Part shown: positions 32,639 through 40,325 of the stretch, piece by piece
Layout: each line of letters opens with the position of its first letter
Numbering within the stretch: the stretch's first letter is position 1
Source of the DNA: a bacterium
GTDB lineage: Bacteria > Cyanobacteriota > Sericytochromatia > S15B-MN24 > VGJW01
Direction: 5' to 3'
Assembly (NCBI GenBank): GCA_021781555.1
Contig: JAJXWQ010000030.1
Location: forward strand, 1-40,325
DNA: 40,325 bases
Made by a program: the position numbers and the translations under genes
Notes under the pieces: generated by a model
Told to the model about the DNA's origin: nothing
What the model saw: only the letters and a program-made list of their open reading frames with translations
Database searches by the model: none

Positions 32639-33912
32639 TACCAGGCGATGAGGTTCTTGGCGAAGGTCAGATTATCGTCCTGGGCGACGTCGTCCGACGC
32701 GTCGTTCGTCCACGCGTCGGTGTCTCCGAGCGCCACGACCAGGCCAGTGCCGACCTGGCGGGCGATCCCCACCGCGTTCGCGTCGACGTCCTGAACCCGG
32801 TACCCGCCGGACGGGATCCCGGCCACGACCTGCATGGGGGTTGCCGACTGCACGCTGGCGGCGCCGTAAACGGCGATCGAATGCACGCCGTTCGACGCGG
32901 GCCCGGCCCCGACGATCGGCGAGAACCACTCCGGCCGACCCAGATTCCCGGTGTCGACCCGGACCAGGTCGTTCTCGAGGCCGACGCCGAGCGGGAGCAG
33001 CAGGTCGTCGGCCAGGTCGGGGCGGTAGTTGGTGGCTCCACCCCAGTCGCCCATCACGACGATCTTGCCGCCGGCCTGGACGTACGAGGCGACGTCGGTC
33101 GGGCTGACCGAGCCGAGATCCGACGGCGCTGCCCACACCCGGACGTCGGCCGTCGGGTCGTCTTGGTTCTCCACCACGAAGCCCGCGGCCGCGAGGGCCG
33201 ACTCCAGTGACCCGAAGATCGCCGCGGTCGCCCCCTCGTCACCCGCGAAGGGAGAATCCTCGAAGGCCACCTTCGGTTGCTGAGCTGTGAGCTGCACGAC
33301 GCCACCGGTGGTCGTGGCCACGGCGTAGCCTGTCTTCTTGACCGTCACGGCGCCAGGGCTCGCCGCGGCGAGCTGGTAGGTGCCGTCGGCGCCGCTCATG
33401 GTCCAGGCGTCGCCAAGGGCCAGGCGGGCGCCGGCCAGGGGATTGCCGGAGGCGTCCTCGACCGTGCCGGTCAGGGGCTGGCTGACCGCGACGACAGGGA
33501 CAGACAGGGTCAGGGCCTGGCGTGCCGCCGAGACCGAGAAGGCTCGGGTACACCCCTGGTGGCCCGCCGCATCGACCCGAACCGTGTAGGATCCGATCGG
33601 CAAGCTGCCAAGAACGACCTGCCCGTTGGCGTCGGTGAGCGCCTGGGCCAGCGTCGGGCCGAAGGCGGCGACCTGCGCGCCTGGCACGGCACCGGAGGCG
33701 TCGGTGACCGTGATCTGCATCGTGGCGCCGTTGGCAGCGCTCGGCAGCAAGGGGGGCGTGGCGGGTGGGGCGATCGGAGTCGGATCCGGCGAGGACGTTT
33801 GCTGGGTGGTCGTACCGGGCCTGGAGACCCCGGAGCTGGCGTGCGGGCAGCCCGTCACCGCCAGCATGGTGGCCGCGGCCAGACAGGCAAGCGCGCCCTG
33901 CTTACTGGCCAT
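32638..33912 (-). CDS. Lipoprotein with carboxypeptidase-like repeats
   Basis: A 424-residue exported protein. A signal peptide ends in LAVTGC, so Cys22 is probably lipidated. A Pro/Thr/Ser-rich linker leads to two carboxypeptidase-regulatory or Big-like beta-sandwich repeats (MQITVTDASGAVPGAQVAAF and LTGTVEDASGNPLAGARLAL). The C-terminal half (FGSLESALAAAGFVVENQDD, GGKIVVMGDWGGA, VALGDTDAWTND) has the look of a GATase-like or DUF4350-type domain that senses or binds a ligand. ATG 33912 overlaps the end of the subtilase gene by 11 bases, indicating translational coupling. Function is unknown; a surface partner of the protease is an inference. Confidence 0.82.
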   Translation of the reverse strand: MASKQGALACLAAATMLAVTGCPHASSGVSRPGTTTQQTSSPDPTPIAPPATPPLLPSAANGATMQITVTDASGAVPGAQVAAFGPTLAQALTDANGQVVLGSLPIGSYTVRVDAAGHQGCTRAFSVSAARQALTLSVPVVAVSQPLTGTVEDASGNPLAGARLALGDAWTMSGADGTYQLAAASPGAVTVKKTGYAVATTTGGVVQLTAQQPKVAFEDSPFAGDEGATAAIFGSLESALAAAGFVVENQDDPTADVRVWAAPSDLGSVSPTDVASYVQAGGKIVVMGDWGGATNYRPDLADDLLLPLGVGLENDLVRVDTGNLGRPEWFSPIVGAGPASNGVHSIAVYGAASVQSATPMQVVAGIPSGGYRVQDVDANAVGIARQVGTGLVVALGDTDAWTNDASDDVAQDDNLTFAKNLIAW

Positions 33913-35413
33913 AGCGCGGATCTCCCAGCGACAGCGCCGTGACGGCGTCGACGAGGCCCCAGCCGGTCTGATCGCTGAAGTCGACTCCACCCAGTGGATC
34001 CGCCGAGGCGATGAGTCGCTCGCGCACCTGCGCCGCCGTGAGCTGGGGGTAGAGCGACCAGATGAGCGCCGCGACGCCCGAGACATGCGGCGCGGACTGG
34101 CTGGTGCCCGATACCCGCCCGTAGCCAGGGATCGTGGCACCGACCTGCTCGGCGAGGAAGGACCCGTAGGTCGGAAGCGTCGACAAAACGCCGTCGTCCT
34201 TTTCGTCGACCGTGCCGCCTGGCGCCACCAGCGCCACCTGCGGCCCGAAGTTGGAGTAAGGCTGGTAGTTGTTGTACTGATCCACCGCCCCGACCGCGAT
34301 CACTCCGGGATACGCCGCGGGGTAGAAGACCGCCTGGCCCTGCGGCAGGTTCTCGCCCGCCGCCACGACGATGAGGACGCCGTGGTCGAGCGTGTACGTG
34401 ACGGCGTCGTCGAGGAGCTGGCTCGGATCCGGCCCGCCGATCGACATGTTCTCGATCTGGGCTCCGGCCTTGGCGGCGTCGACCATGCCGTTGGCGATCG
34501 TCCAGTCGTCGCCGTTGCCGTCGTTGTGCATGATCTTGACCGGCAGGATCTGGGCCGCCGGGGCCACCCCCACGACCTGGACGCCCTGGTAATCGTCGCC
34601 CGTTCCCGCAGCTGCGGCGATGATGCCGGCGACGTGGGTTCCGTGGCCATGCCCGTCAGGACCCGGGCAGGTATAGCCGGCAGGGCAGGCCGCGTCGGGC
34701 AGAAGGCTGGCGTAGGTCGCGCCTTCCGGGGTGCCGCTATACGCCGTGGCCCAGTTGAAGTCTTTATCGGTGCTGGTATCGATATCCGACGTGGCGGTGT
34801 CGGTCGGATGCACCTCGTCGATGAAGCGGATCTTGCCGCTCGCATCGCGTGCGATGTTCGGCAGGAGATTGGGGTGAAGGACGTCGACGCCGGAGTCCAG
34901 GACCGCCACCAGGACCGCGGGCCCCTGCGCCGTCTGGCCGGGAGGCTGGCTCGCGCTGAAGTACTGGGACCAGGCCTGTGGAGCGTGGATCTGCGTGAGG
35001 TTCCACTGCTGGGTCGAGCTGTAGTCCGTCGACGGCACCGCGTAGCCCAGCACGTGCCGTTCGAAGTTGGGCTCGGCGAACTTGATGGCCGGGTTGGCCT
35101 CGAGCTGGCCGATGACCTGCGTGGGATCGACACCCGCCGGCAAGGTCCAGCGCTGCGCCTCGGGGAGCGCGCCCGTCGTGGCCGTGGCTCCGAACTGCTT
35201 TGCCAGCGCCTGCTGCGTCGCGGCGGAGACGCCTGGGTTGAAGCGCAGCACGAGCTGGTGGGCGATTCCCGGATACGGCGCCGCAGCCGTGGGAAGCAGC
35301 GTGGCGCAGCCCGCCGTAGCCAGGGCCATCGCCAGCACGCCCTGCGGCCAGCCATACCGATTCGAGGCGGTAGGCCGAGGAAACCTGCGGGGAGGGGGTG
35401 TCGAACCGCTCAT
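33902..35413 (-). CDS. Subtilisin-like serine protease (S8), probable lipoprotein
   Basis: A 503-residue secreted protease. The N-terminal signal region ends LATAGC (Cys36), a non-ideal lipobox. An I9-type propeptide follows (HQLVLRFNPGVSAATQQAL through KFAEPNFERHVL). The S8 domain has Asp173 in VAVLDSGVD, His260 in GHGHGTHVAG and Ser438 in GTSQSAPHVSG. The oxyanion-hole region reads AAGEN (351-355) instead of the usual AAGN, an oddity. Six to eight residues around CPAGYTCPG suggest a disulphide. ATG 35413 is used because the signal-like region begins there; the frame is open further upstream. It is the first gene of a two-gene unit with the coupled lipoprotein and is divergent from the TRAP operon. 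Confidence 0.88.
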   Translation of the reverse strand: MSGSTPPPRRFPRPTASNRYGWPQGVLAMALATAGCATLLPTAAAPYPGIAHQLVLRFNPGVSAATQQALAKQFGATATTGALPEAQRWTLPAGVDPTQVIGQLEANPAIKFAEPNFERHVLGYAVPSTDYSSTQQWNLTQIHAPQAWSQYFSASQPPGQTAQGPAVLVAVLDSGVDVLHPNLLPNIARDASGKIRFIDEVHPTDTATSDIDTSTDKDFNWATAYSGTPEGATYASLLPDAACPAGYTCPGPDGHGHGTHVAGIIAAAAGTGDDYQGVQVVGVAPAAQILPVKIMHNDGNGDDWTIANGMVDAAKAGAQIENMSIGGPDPSQLLDDAVTYTLDHGVLIVVAAGENLPQGQAVFYPAAYPGVIAVGAVDQYNNYQPYSNFGPQVALVAPGGTVDEKDDGVLSTLPTYGSFLAEQVGATIPGYGRVSGTSQSAPHVSGVAALIWSLYPQLTAAQVRERLIASADPLGGVDFSDQTGWGLVDAVTALSLGDPRYGQ

Positions 35414-35626
35414 CTGGGTCCCATGTACCACCTGGAACGCGAGGGTAATCCCGACGGGTGTTCCAAGGGACGCGGCGGTGAGAGCCGTTCGCCTCTTGGA
35501 CGCGGGATATGACCATGACGAAGGCCGGCGCTGGAGGGTTCGGTGGTGCCGGTAGAGGGACGTGTCGTGCGTGCCGGCGATCCGGCCGGGTGGCGCGGTG
35601 TGCTCTTGGTGAGGATCGGGCCGAGG

Positions 35627-35656
35627 TTGGACAACACGGGACGGTTGGCCTACCCT
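35627..35656 (+). promoter_or_regulatory. Candidate promoter of the TRAP operon
   Basis: TTGGAC (35627-35632) and TACCCT (35651-35656) are separated by 18 bases. ATG 35664 follows the -10 after seven bases, so the first gene would be leaderless. Confidence 0.5.
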
Positions 35657-35663
35657 GGTCCCG

Positions 35664-36647
35664 ATGCGTCCCGCCGCTGTCCTCGCCTTGTTCGGGCTCG
35701 TCACGCCGCTTTCGGGCTGTGCGTTCTTCGTGCGCACCTTCGCCGATGCCAGCTATCCGATCGCCAGGGGCCAGGCGTCCGCGATGTTCCAGCAGGACAA
35801 CCTCGCAAAGGCGCAGACGGCCTACGGGCAGATCAAACTGCTCGAGTCCCTGGCCGATGACGACCCGGATAACGACGCGTACAGCGCCCTGGCAGCGCAG
35901 CTCATCGGCGGCTATGCCTTCGCCTTCGTCGATCCCCTGGTCGGCCCTTACGACACCCCTGACCCCGTGCAGGTGGCCAGGGCCAAGGCGCTCTACACCA
36001 AGGGCCGGGACTACGGGATGCGGGCATTGCTGCGCCATCCCGCCTTCGCCGCGGCTCGGAACGCCGATCTCGCTACCTTCCGTGCGGCGGTGGCAAGCTT
36101 GGGCCCGCAGGACGTTCCCGCGCTCTTCTGGACTGCCTACAACTGGGGTCAGCTGATCAACCTGTCCAAGGAAGATCCCTTCCGGATCGCCCAGCTTCCG
36201 CGCGTCACGGCCATGATGCACCGCGTCGAGGCCCTGGACCCGGCCTACTACTACGGGGGCGCGTACGTGTACGACCTCGTCGACGCCGCGTCCCGCCCGG
36301 AGGTCCTCGGCGGCGATCCCGCCGCGGCGAAGGCGGCCTACGACAAGGCCGAGGCGGTCGATGGCGGCAAGTTCTTGCCGACCCAGGTGATGTTTGCCCA
36401 GTACTACTGCGTGCAGATCCAGGACGCCGCCCTGTTCAAGTCCACGCTCGATCGCGTCTTGCGGGCCCCGGCCGACATCCTGCCGGCCCAGACCCTGGCC
36501 AACGCGGTGGCCAAGCGGCAGGCCGCGTTCTTCCTGTCCAAGATCGACGATTTCTTCCCGGACCTTGACGACTCCCGGTCGGCCCCGGATCCAGCGGCCA
36601 CCGAGCCCCCTGCGAGTCCGTCGTCACCTACCGCCGGGGCCCGATGA
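35664..36647 (+). CDS. TRAP transporter TatT-type lipoprotein
   Basis: A 327-residue member of the TatT component family, TPR-like lipoproteins that form trimers with the TRAP binding protein (first described in Treponema pallidum). The signal peptide ends in LSGC, giving a lipidated Cys19. The mature protein is helical, with repeated TPR-like units (KAQTAYGQIKLLESLA, ARAKALYTKGRDYGMRALLR, AAKAAYDKAEAVDGG) and the family block LFWTAYNWGQLINLSKEDP. The C-terminus is a Pro/Ser/Ala tail. Genes for the binding protein and both permease subunits follow directly, so this is a complete TatT-associated TRAP system. Confidence 0.88.
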   Translation: MRPAAVLALFGLVTPLSGCAFFVRTFADASYPIARGQASAMFQQDNLAKAQTAYGQIKLLESLADDDPDNDAYSALAAQLIGGYAFAFVDPLVGPYDTPDPVQVARAKALYTKGRDYGMRALLRHPAFAAARNADLATFRAAVASLGPQDVPALFWTAYNWGQLINLSKEDPFRIAQLPRVTAMMHRVEALDPAYYYGGAYVYDLVDAASRPEVLGGDPAAAKAAYDKAEAVDGGKFLPTQVMFAQYYCVQIQDAALFKSTLDRVLRAPADILPAQTLANAVAKRQAAFFLSKIDDFFPDLDDSRSAPDPAATEPPASPSSPTAGAR

Positions 36648-36666
36648 CAAAGGAGAATCCACCTCG

Positions 36667-37656
36667 ATGAAGCCGTTCCGATCCCTCGTTCTCGGCGCTC
36701 TCCTGGCTGCCGCCGCCGCGCTGCCGGCATACGCCGCCCAGTCCTTGCGGATTGCCTTTCTCGCGCCGCCAGGATCGCGGTGGGACTCGATCTTCAAGAG
36801 CATGGCGGCCGATGTCTATGCCCGGACGCATCACGACGTAAAGATTCGCTTCATCGGCGGCGGAGTGATGGGGGACGAGACGGACGAGGTGCGCAAGATG
36901 CGCATCGGCGAGCTTCAGGGTGCTGCGCTCACGGGGATGGGCCTCGGGCTCATCGATCCCGAGGTGCGCGTTCTCGAGCTGCCGCTGCTGTATCGCAATG
37001 ACGCCGATGTCGATCGGGCCACGGCCAGGATCGGGGGCTACCTCGACAAGCAGTTCGATCGCAAGGGTTACGAGCTGCTGGGCTGGGCCGAGGTCGGGCC
37101 GGTTTACCTGTTCACCAACAAGCCCATCTACAGGCTCAGCGATCTGCAGGGGGTCAAGATGTGGATGTGGGAGGGCGATCGCCTCGCCGAGGCGATCTTC
37201 CACCAGCTCAAGGTCATTCCGCAGCCCCTGGCCATCACCAACGTCCTCACCAGCCTCGAAACCGGCATGATCGACGGCGCCTACAATGCCCCCGAGGCCT
37301 TGCTCGCACTCCAGTGGAATTCCAAGGTCAAGTACATGCTCAACTTGCGCCTCACGCAGTCCATGGGGGCGCTCCTTGTCACCAAGAGCGCCTGGCAGAG
37401 GCTATCGCCAGCAGACCAGGCCGTGTTGCGCCAGGATGGCCAGAAGTACTGCCGGGAGATCGTCGTGGATGGCCGCAAGGATAATCAGGAGGCCATCGCC
37501 GCCTTGCGCGACCAGGGCATCAAGGTCACCACGATCTCGGCCGCAGATCGCGCCAAGCTCAAGCGAGATGCTGCCATCGTCCAGCGCTCCCTCGTCGGTA
37601 AGCTCTACCCGGCGGCCCTCCTCAACGAGGTCAAGGCCGGCATCGGCCGCCGCTAG
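36667..37656 (+). CDS. TRAP transporter substrate-binding protein (DctP family)
   Basis: A 329-residue periplasmic binding protein. The signal peptide is probably cut after AYA at about residue 23. The mature DctP fold begins LRIAFLAPPGSRWDSIFKSMAADV, with ALTGMGLGLIDPEVRVLELPLLY, the hinge-region GWAEVGPVYLFTNKPIYRLSDLQGVKMW, and LTSLETGMIDGAYNAPEALL. The usual substrate-carboxylate Arg position cannot be assigned safely. Partners with a TatT lipoprotein often carry ligands other than simple C4-dicarboxylates, so the substrate is unknown. AAGGAG is about 12 bases before ATG 36667. Longer start extensions are antisense or shared with TatT and are rejected. Confidence 0.9.
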   Translation: MKPFRSLVLGALLAAAAALPAYAAQSLRIAFLAPPGSRWDSIFKSMAADVYARTHHDVKIRFIGGGVMGDETDEVRKMRIGELQGAALTGMGLGLIDPEVRVLELPLLYRNDADVDRATARIGGYLDKQFDRKGYELLGWAEVGPVYLFTNKPIYRLSDLQGVKMWMWEGDRLAEAIFHQLKVIPQPLAITNVLTSLETGMIDGAYNAPEALLALQWNSKVKYMLNLRLTQSMGALLVTKSAWQRLSPADQAVLRQDGQKYCREIVVDGRKDNQEAIAALRDQGIKVTTISAADRAKLKRDAAIVQRSLVGKLYPAALLNEVKAGIGRR

Positions 37657-37703
37657 GCCAGCAGTCGCACCGCAGATTCTTTTCAGCACGAAGGTTTCGA
37701 CCC

Positions 37704-38357
37704 TTGAGCATGTCGGCTTCCGAGGGATCCATGGCCCAGGCGATGGATCCCCGCGTGGCTCCTGATGTAGCCCGGCACCCCGTATTGCGGCCGTTCTACG
37801 GGCTCGATCGGCTGCTCGGCTACCTGGAGCAGGGCCTTCTCATCGTGCTGCTGGCCGCCATGATCCTCATCGGTACGGTCAACATCGTGCTGGAGAATGC
37901 CGACCGCCTGCATCTTCCGGTTCCCGACAGCATCATGGGCGGCTTCATGTGGGCCGATCCAACCCTGCGCTGGATGGTGTTGTGGGTCGGGATGATCGGC
38001 GCGATGGTGGCCACCCGGTCGGGTCGCCACCTCAACATGGACGCCTTCGCTCGCCTGCTTCCCGCGAGGATCCGGCGCTGGGTCGATGTCGTCATCAACC
38101 TTTTTGCGGCGGGGGTCTGCGGCGTCCTGCTGTACGTCGCCTTTCCGTACCTCCAAGAAGAGATGCAGGGTGGCGGTGAGAACATCGTCGGCCCGATCCA
38201 ACGCTGGCAGGGCGAGTCCGTGTTCGTGCTGGTCTTCGCCGTCATGACCTTCCGCTTCCTCCTGGCCGCCGCTGACGGGATCCTCGGCCGTGCCTCAGGG
38301 CCCGGCGACGTTCAAAGCCTGGCGAGTGCGGCTCAAGAAGGGCGGATCGCGCCATGA
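37704..38357 (+). CDS. TRAP transporter small permease (DctQ family)
   Basis: A 217-residue four-helix membrane protein, the small subunit of a TRAP transporter. Hydrophobic helices are at about 44-62 (GLLIVLLAAMILIGTVNIVL), 90-105 (LRWMVLWVGMIGAMVA), 128-146 (VVINLFAAGVCGVLLYVA) and 172-192. SGRHLNMDAF between the second and third helix is typical of DctQ. The start is TTG 37704 with GAAGG nine bases upstream; ATG 37710 is possible. Its stop overlaps the start of the large permease gene by four bases (ATGA), so the two are coupled. Confidence 0.9.
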   Translation: MSMSASEGSMAQAMDPRVAPDVARHPVLRPFYGLDRLLGYLEQGLLIVLLAAMILIGTVNIVLENADRLHLPVPDSIMGGFMWADPTLRWMVLWVGMIGAMVATRSGRHLNMDAFARLLPARIRRWVDVVINLFAAGVCGVLLYVAFPYLQEEMQGGGENIVGPIQRWQGESVFVLVFAVMTFRFLLAAADGILGRASGPGDVQSLASAAQEGRIAP

Positions 38358-39676
38358 CCTGGGTCCTGACCGCCGGGCTTGGCCTGCTGACGCTGCTAGG
38401 CGAGCCGCTGTTCGTCATCATTGCCGCCATCACCCTGATCGGTTTCGGCATCGCGGGCTTGCATCAGGACCAGACGCTGATCGACAGCTTCTCCAATCTC
38501 TACTCGGAGATGGTCAAGATCGCCGAGCAGCCGATGTTCCTCGCCATTCCGATGTTCACGTTCGCGGGCTACCTCATGGCCGAGGCCAAGACCAGTACCC
38601 GGCTCGTCAACTTGACCCGCGCCCTGGTCGGCTGGCTTCCGGGGGGGATCGCCGTGGTGGCGCTGATTGCCTGTGCCTTCTTCACCGTGTTCACGGGGGT
38701 CTCGGGAGTCACGATCATCGCCCTGGGCGGCCTTCTTCTCCCTGCCCTGGTCAAGGAAGGCTATCCGGAGCGTTTCACCCTCGGCCTGCTCACGACGGGG
38801 GGGAGCCGAGGCATGCTTTTCCCGCCGTCCTTGCCCATCATCATCTACGGCGTGATCGCCCAGACCGACATCAACAAGCTCTTCGTCGCGGGTGTGGTCC
38901 CCGGGATCCTCGACCTGTCCGTGGCGGTGGCGCTTTCCATCTGGCTCGGAAGCCGGGCCAAGGTCGCGCGAACCCCCTTCGCGCCGCAGGCGGCCTTGAC
39001 GGCGCTCCGGGAAGCGGCCTGGGAGCTCCCGATCCCGTTCATCATCTTCGGGGGGATCTACGGCGGCATTTTCACGGCCGATCAGGCGGCCGTGGTGGTG
39101 GCGCTCTACGTTTTCCTGGTCGAGGTCTTCGCCTACAAGGATCTTTCCCTGGTGCGCGACATTCCCCGCGTCGTTCGCGAGAGCATGGTGCTGGTGGGTG
39201 GGATCTTCGTGATCATCGGAACCGCCCTGGGTCTCACCAATCTCCTGGTGCTCCAGAACGTGCCGGGTCACCTGTTCAGGGCGATCCGTCCGTTCATCCG
39301 CAGCCCGCTCACCTTCCTCATCGCGCTCAACTTCTTCTTGTTGATCGTGGCGGCGCTCCTCGACGTTTTTTCCGCCATTTTGGTGGTGCTACCGCTCATT
39401 CTTCCCATCGCAGCTCGCTATGGCATCAATCCTTACCAGCTCGGGGTCGTGTTCTTGATGAACCTCGAGATCGGCTACAGCTTGCCCCCGATGGGACTCA
39501 ACCTCTTCGTGGCCTCGTTCCGGTTCAACCGGCCGATTCTTGCGCTCTACCGGTCGACCGTGCCGTTCCTCATCGCGACGCTGCTGGTGCTGGTGCTGGT
39601 CACCTACGTCCCGGCCGTCTCGTTGGGCCTCCTCGGCGCCCTGCACATGGGGACCTCGGCTACGGCGCTACCGTGA
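38354..39676 (+). CDS. TRAP transporter large permease (DctM family)
   Basis: A 440-residue ion-coupled permease with about 11-12 membrane helices, the translocation subunit of the TRAP system. Family blocks include [60 protein letters not shown] in which the GVSGVT motif lies, [18 protein letters not shown], and the C-terminal [22 protein letters not shown]. It starts in a four-base overlap with the small permease. A minus-strand SDR relic overlaps its last nine bases. No regulator gene is adjacent. Confidence 0.94.
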   Translation: MTWVLTAGLGLLTLLGEPLFVIIAAITLIGFGIAGLHQDQTLIDSFSNLYSEMVKIAEQPMFLAIPMFTFAGYLMAEAKTSTRLVNLTRALVGWLPGGIAVVALIACAFFTVFTGVSGVTIIALGGLLLPALVKEGYPERFTLGLLTTGGSRGMLFPPSLPIIIYGVIAQTDINKLFVAGVVPGILDLSVAVALSIWLGSRAKVARTPFAPQAALTALREAAWELPIPFIIFGGIYGGIFTADQAAVVVALYVFLVEVFAYKDLSLVRDIPRVVRESMVLVGGIFVIIGTALGLTNLLVLQNVPGHLFRAIRPFIRSPLTFLIALNFFLLIVAALLDVFSAILVVLPLILPIAARYGINPYQLGVVFLMNLEIGYSLPPMGLNLFVASFRFNRPILALYRSTVPFLIATLLVLVLVTYVPAVSLGLLGALHMGTSATALP

Positions 39677-39775
39677 TCTGGCGATCAGGACGAGGTCGAA
39701 TCCGCGTCTGGCTAGCTGGCGCGCAAAGGCCTTGCCGATGCCTGCCGGAGCTCCGGTTACGAGTGCGGTTGCCAA
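39668..39775 (-). pseudogene. N-terminal remnant of a short-chain dehydrogenase
   Basis: A 35-codon frame starting at TTG 39775 reads [20 protein letters not shown] and then [15 protein letters not shown] before a TAG. This is exactly the first beta-alpha-beta of an SDR enzyme: the TGxxxGIG nucleotide-binding motif and the second strand ending in IARSR. The rest of the 250-residue family is missing, and the fragment runs into the end of the large permease gene. It keeps an AGGGAGAAG ribosome binding site upstream and an AT-rich promoter-like segment further up. I read it as a gene truncated by a deletion or rearrangement that joined the TRAP operon here. Confidence 0.8.
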
Positions 39776-39798
39776 GCTCTTCTCCCTTCCGGATGGGG

Positions 39799-39815
39799 TA
39801 TACATGCATACACTA
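39799..39815. promoter_or_regulatory. AT-rich motif between SDR relic and small gene
   Basis: The stretch TATACATGCATACACT stands out in the GC-rich surroundings and contains ATAC-ATGC-ATAC. TACACT (39809-39814) with TTCCGG 16 bases upstream could be a promoter for the small gene at 39869. On the other strand the same segment lies where the SDR promoter or operator should be. Confidence 0.35.
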
Positions 39816-39868
39816 GCCGGAATGCCTCCGTCGCGCAGGCACCGGAGGCAACGTCAGGAATCCGAGTC

Positions 39869-40195
39869 ATGCTCATTGCTCCCGCCTTCGAGGGTACCTT
39901 CGATCGGACCGATCCGGTCGACGCAGAGCGATTCAAGCGCCTCATCGAGGAGCTCAAGGTCAAGGTCAAGCTAGAGAACCTCGGTCAGGGGTTCTTGCTG
40001 CACCGCTGGCTGGACCCGACCCACATCCACGTGATCGTGTTCGACGATACCCTCGAGGGGCAAGGGGAGGTCGAGCGCCTGGTGGCGCAGGGCTACTCCT
40101 CCGGTCCGATGGACGAACCGCCCCGGGCCGGGCTGTCGGATCTCGTGGCCAAGGTCAAGCAGAGGACTGCCCATCTCGAGACGGACGGCCCCTAG
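39869..40195 (+). CDS. Small conserved-looking protein of unknown function
   Basis: A 108-residue soluble protein that I do not recognise. It has no membrane segment, signal peptide or cysteine. The middle shows a compact alpha/beta pattern (FKRLIEELKVKVKLENLG, LLHRWLDPTHIHVIVFDD) with three histidines (residues 45, 52 and 54). Codon use and GC content match its neighbours. ATG 39869 is supported by CAGGA nine bases upstream. It follows the SDR relic and may be a single-gene transcript. Confidence 0.7.
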   Translation: MLIAPAFEGTFDRTDPVDAERFKRLIEELKVKVKLENLGQGFLLHRWLDPTHIHVIVFDDTLEGQGEVERLVAQGYSSGPMDEPPRAGLSDLVAKVKQRTAHLETDGP

Positions 40196-40230
40196 GCCGT
40201 CCCGGGCTTTGCGAGCGGCCGGGCTCCATC

Positions 40231-40254
40231 AGGGCTGGTGCTAGAACCAGCCCT
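40231..40254. terminator. 9-bp hairpin between convergent genes at window end
   Basis: AGGGCTGGT (40231-40239) and ACCAGCCCT (40246-40254) pair perfectly around a six-base loop. The loop contains the stop codon of the minus-strand gene. It probably terminates both converging genes. Confidence 0.5.
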
Positions 40255-40325
40255 TGATCGTGTTCCAGCCGCCCTTCAGGGCATTACCGGCGGATGTGAC
40301 GGCTGCCTCCCGCGCCCGCTGGCCT
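40241..40325 (-). CDS. C-terminal fragment of unknown protein
   Basis: Only the last 27 codons are in the window; the frame starts at base 40324 and ends at TAG 40241-40243. The visible tail (AREAAVTSAGNALKGGWNTIKGWF) is amphipathic and helical with two tryptophans near the end. The family cannot be named. It converges on the small gene at 39869. Confidence 0.55.
   Translation of the reverse strand, partial: GQRAREAAVTSAGNALKGGWNTIKGWF

Noticed and set aside
36394-36666. N-terminal extension of the TRAP binding protein
   Set aside because: It overlaps TatT in another frame; a signal peptide begins exactly at ATG 36667.

Overview
This is a GC-rich bacterial chromosome segment with about 34 complete protein genes, two genes cut by the window ends and one short gene relic. 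I see no rRNA, tRNA, CRISPR array, transposase or prophage block. A diderm cell is suggested by several predicted lipoproteins, an LpoB/CsgG-like envelope protein, a TRAP transporter with a periplasmic binding protein and a TatT-type lipoprotein, and a TldD/TldE pair. The lineage cannot be fixed from sequence alone. The protein styles would fit an uncultured high-GC phylum, for example a non-photosynthetic relative of Cyanobacteria such as Sericytochromatia, but that is only an impression.

Layout. Positions 1-5400 hold a minus-strand housekeeping block (yajQ, rplI, dnaB, purA, plsC) and divergent rlmH. Positions 5596-12600 run on the plus strand: argS, an unknown soluble protein, an Orn/Lys/Arg decarboxylase-fold enzyme, and tldE-tldD. 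Positions 12700-17550 hold a LysM plus phage-style lytic transglycosylase protein, a cysteine-cluster protein of YkgJ/FliB type, an old yellow enzyme and an unknown membrane-anchored protein. Positions 17880-22330 are minus-strand envelope genes (NHL-repeat lipoprotein, LpoB/CsgG-like lipoprotein, Pro/Ala-rich exported protein) and ilvE. Positions 22499-26762 carry ruvB and, separated by a metallo-hydrolase and a soluble histidine kinase, ruvA and ruvC. Positions 27147-32481 hold an RNase E/G with a long disordered tail, an RluD-type pseudouridine synthase and proS. Positions 32638-35413 hold a subtilase translationally overlapped with a second lipoprotein. Positions 35664-39676 are a complete TRAP operon (TatT, DctP, DctQ, DctM). 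After it come an SDR remnant, a small unknown gene and a cut gene.

Two genome-wide habits show through. First, a 45-bp palindromic element occurs in seven full copies and one half copy, always downstream of genes, including a three-unit 60-bp tandem array; one divergent copy keeps complementary arms although the arm bases changed. Second, at least seven genes have a -10-like TANNNT hexamer only 6-8 bases before the start codon and no usable Shine-Dalgarno, which suggests leaderless mRNAs. I did not find a clearly new multi-gene defence or metabolic system. The most unusual items are the repeat family, the leaderless promoter pattern, the RNase E/G leader and tail, the phage-like muralytic domain in a LysM protein, and the 35-codon SDR relic.
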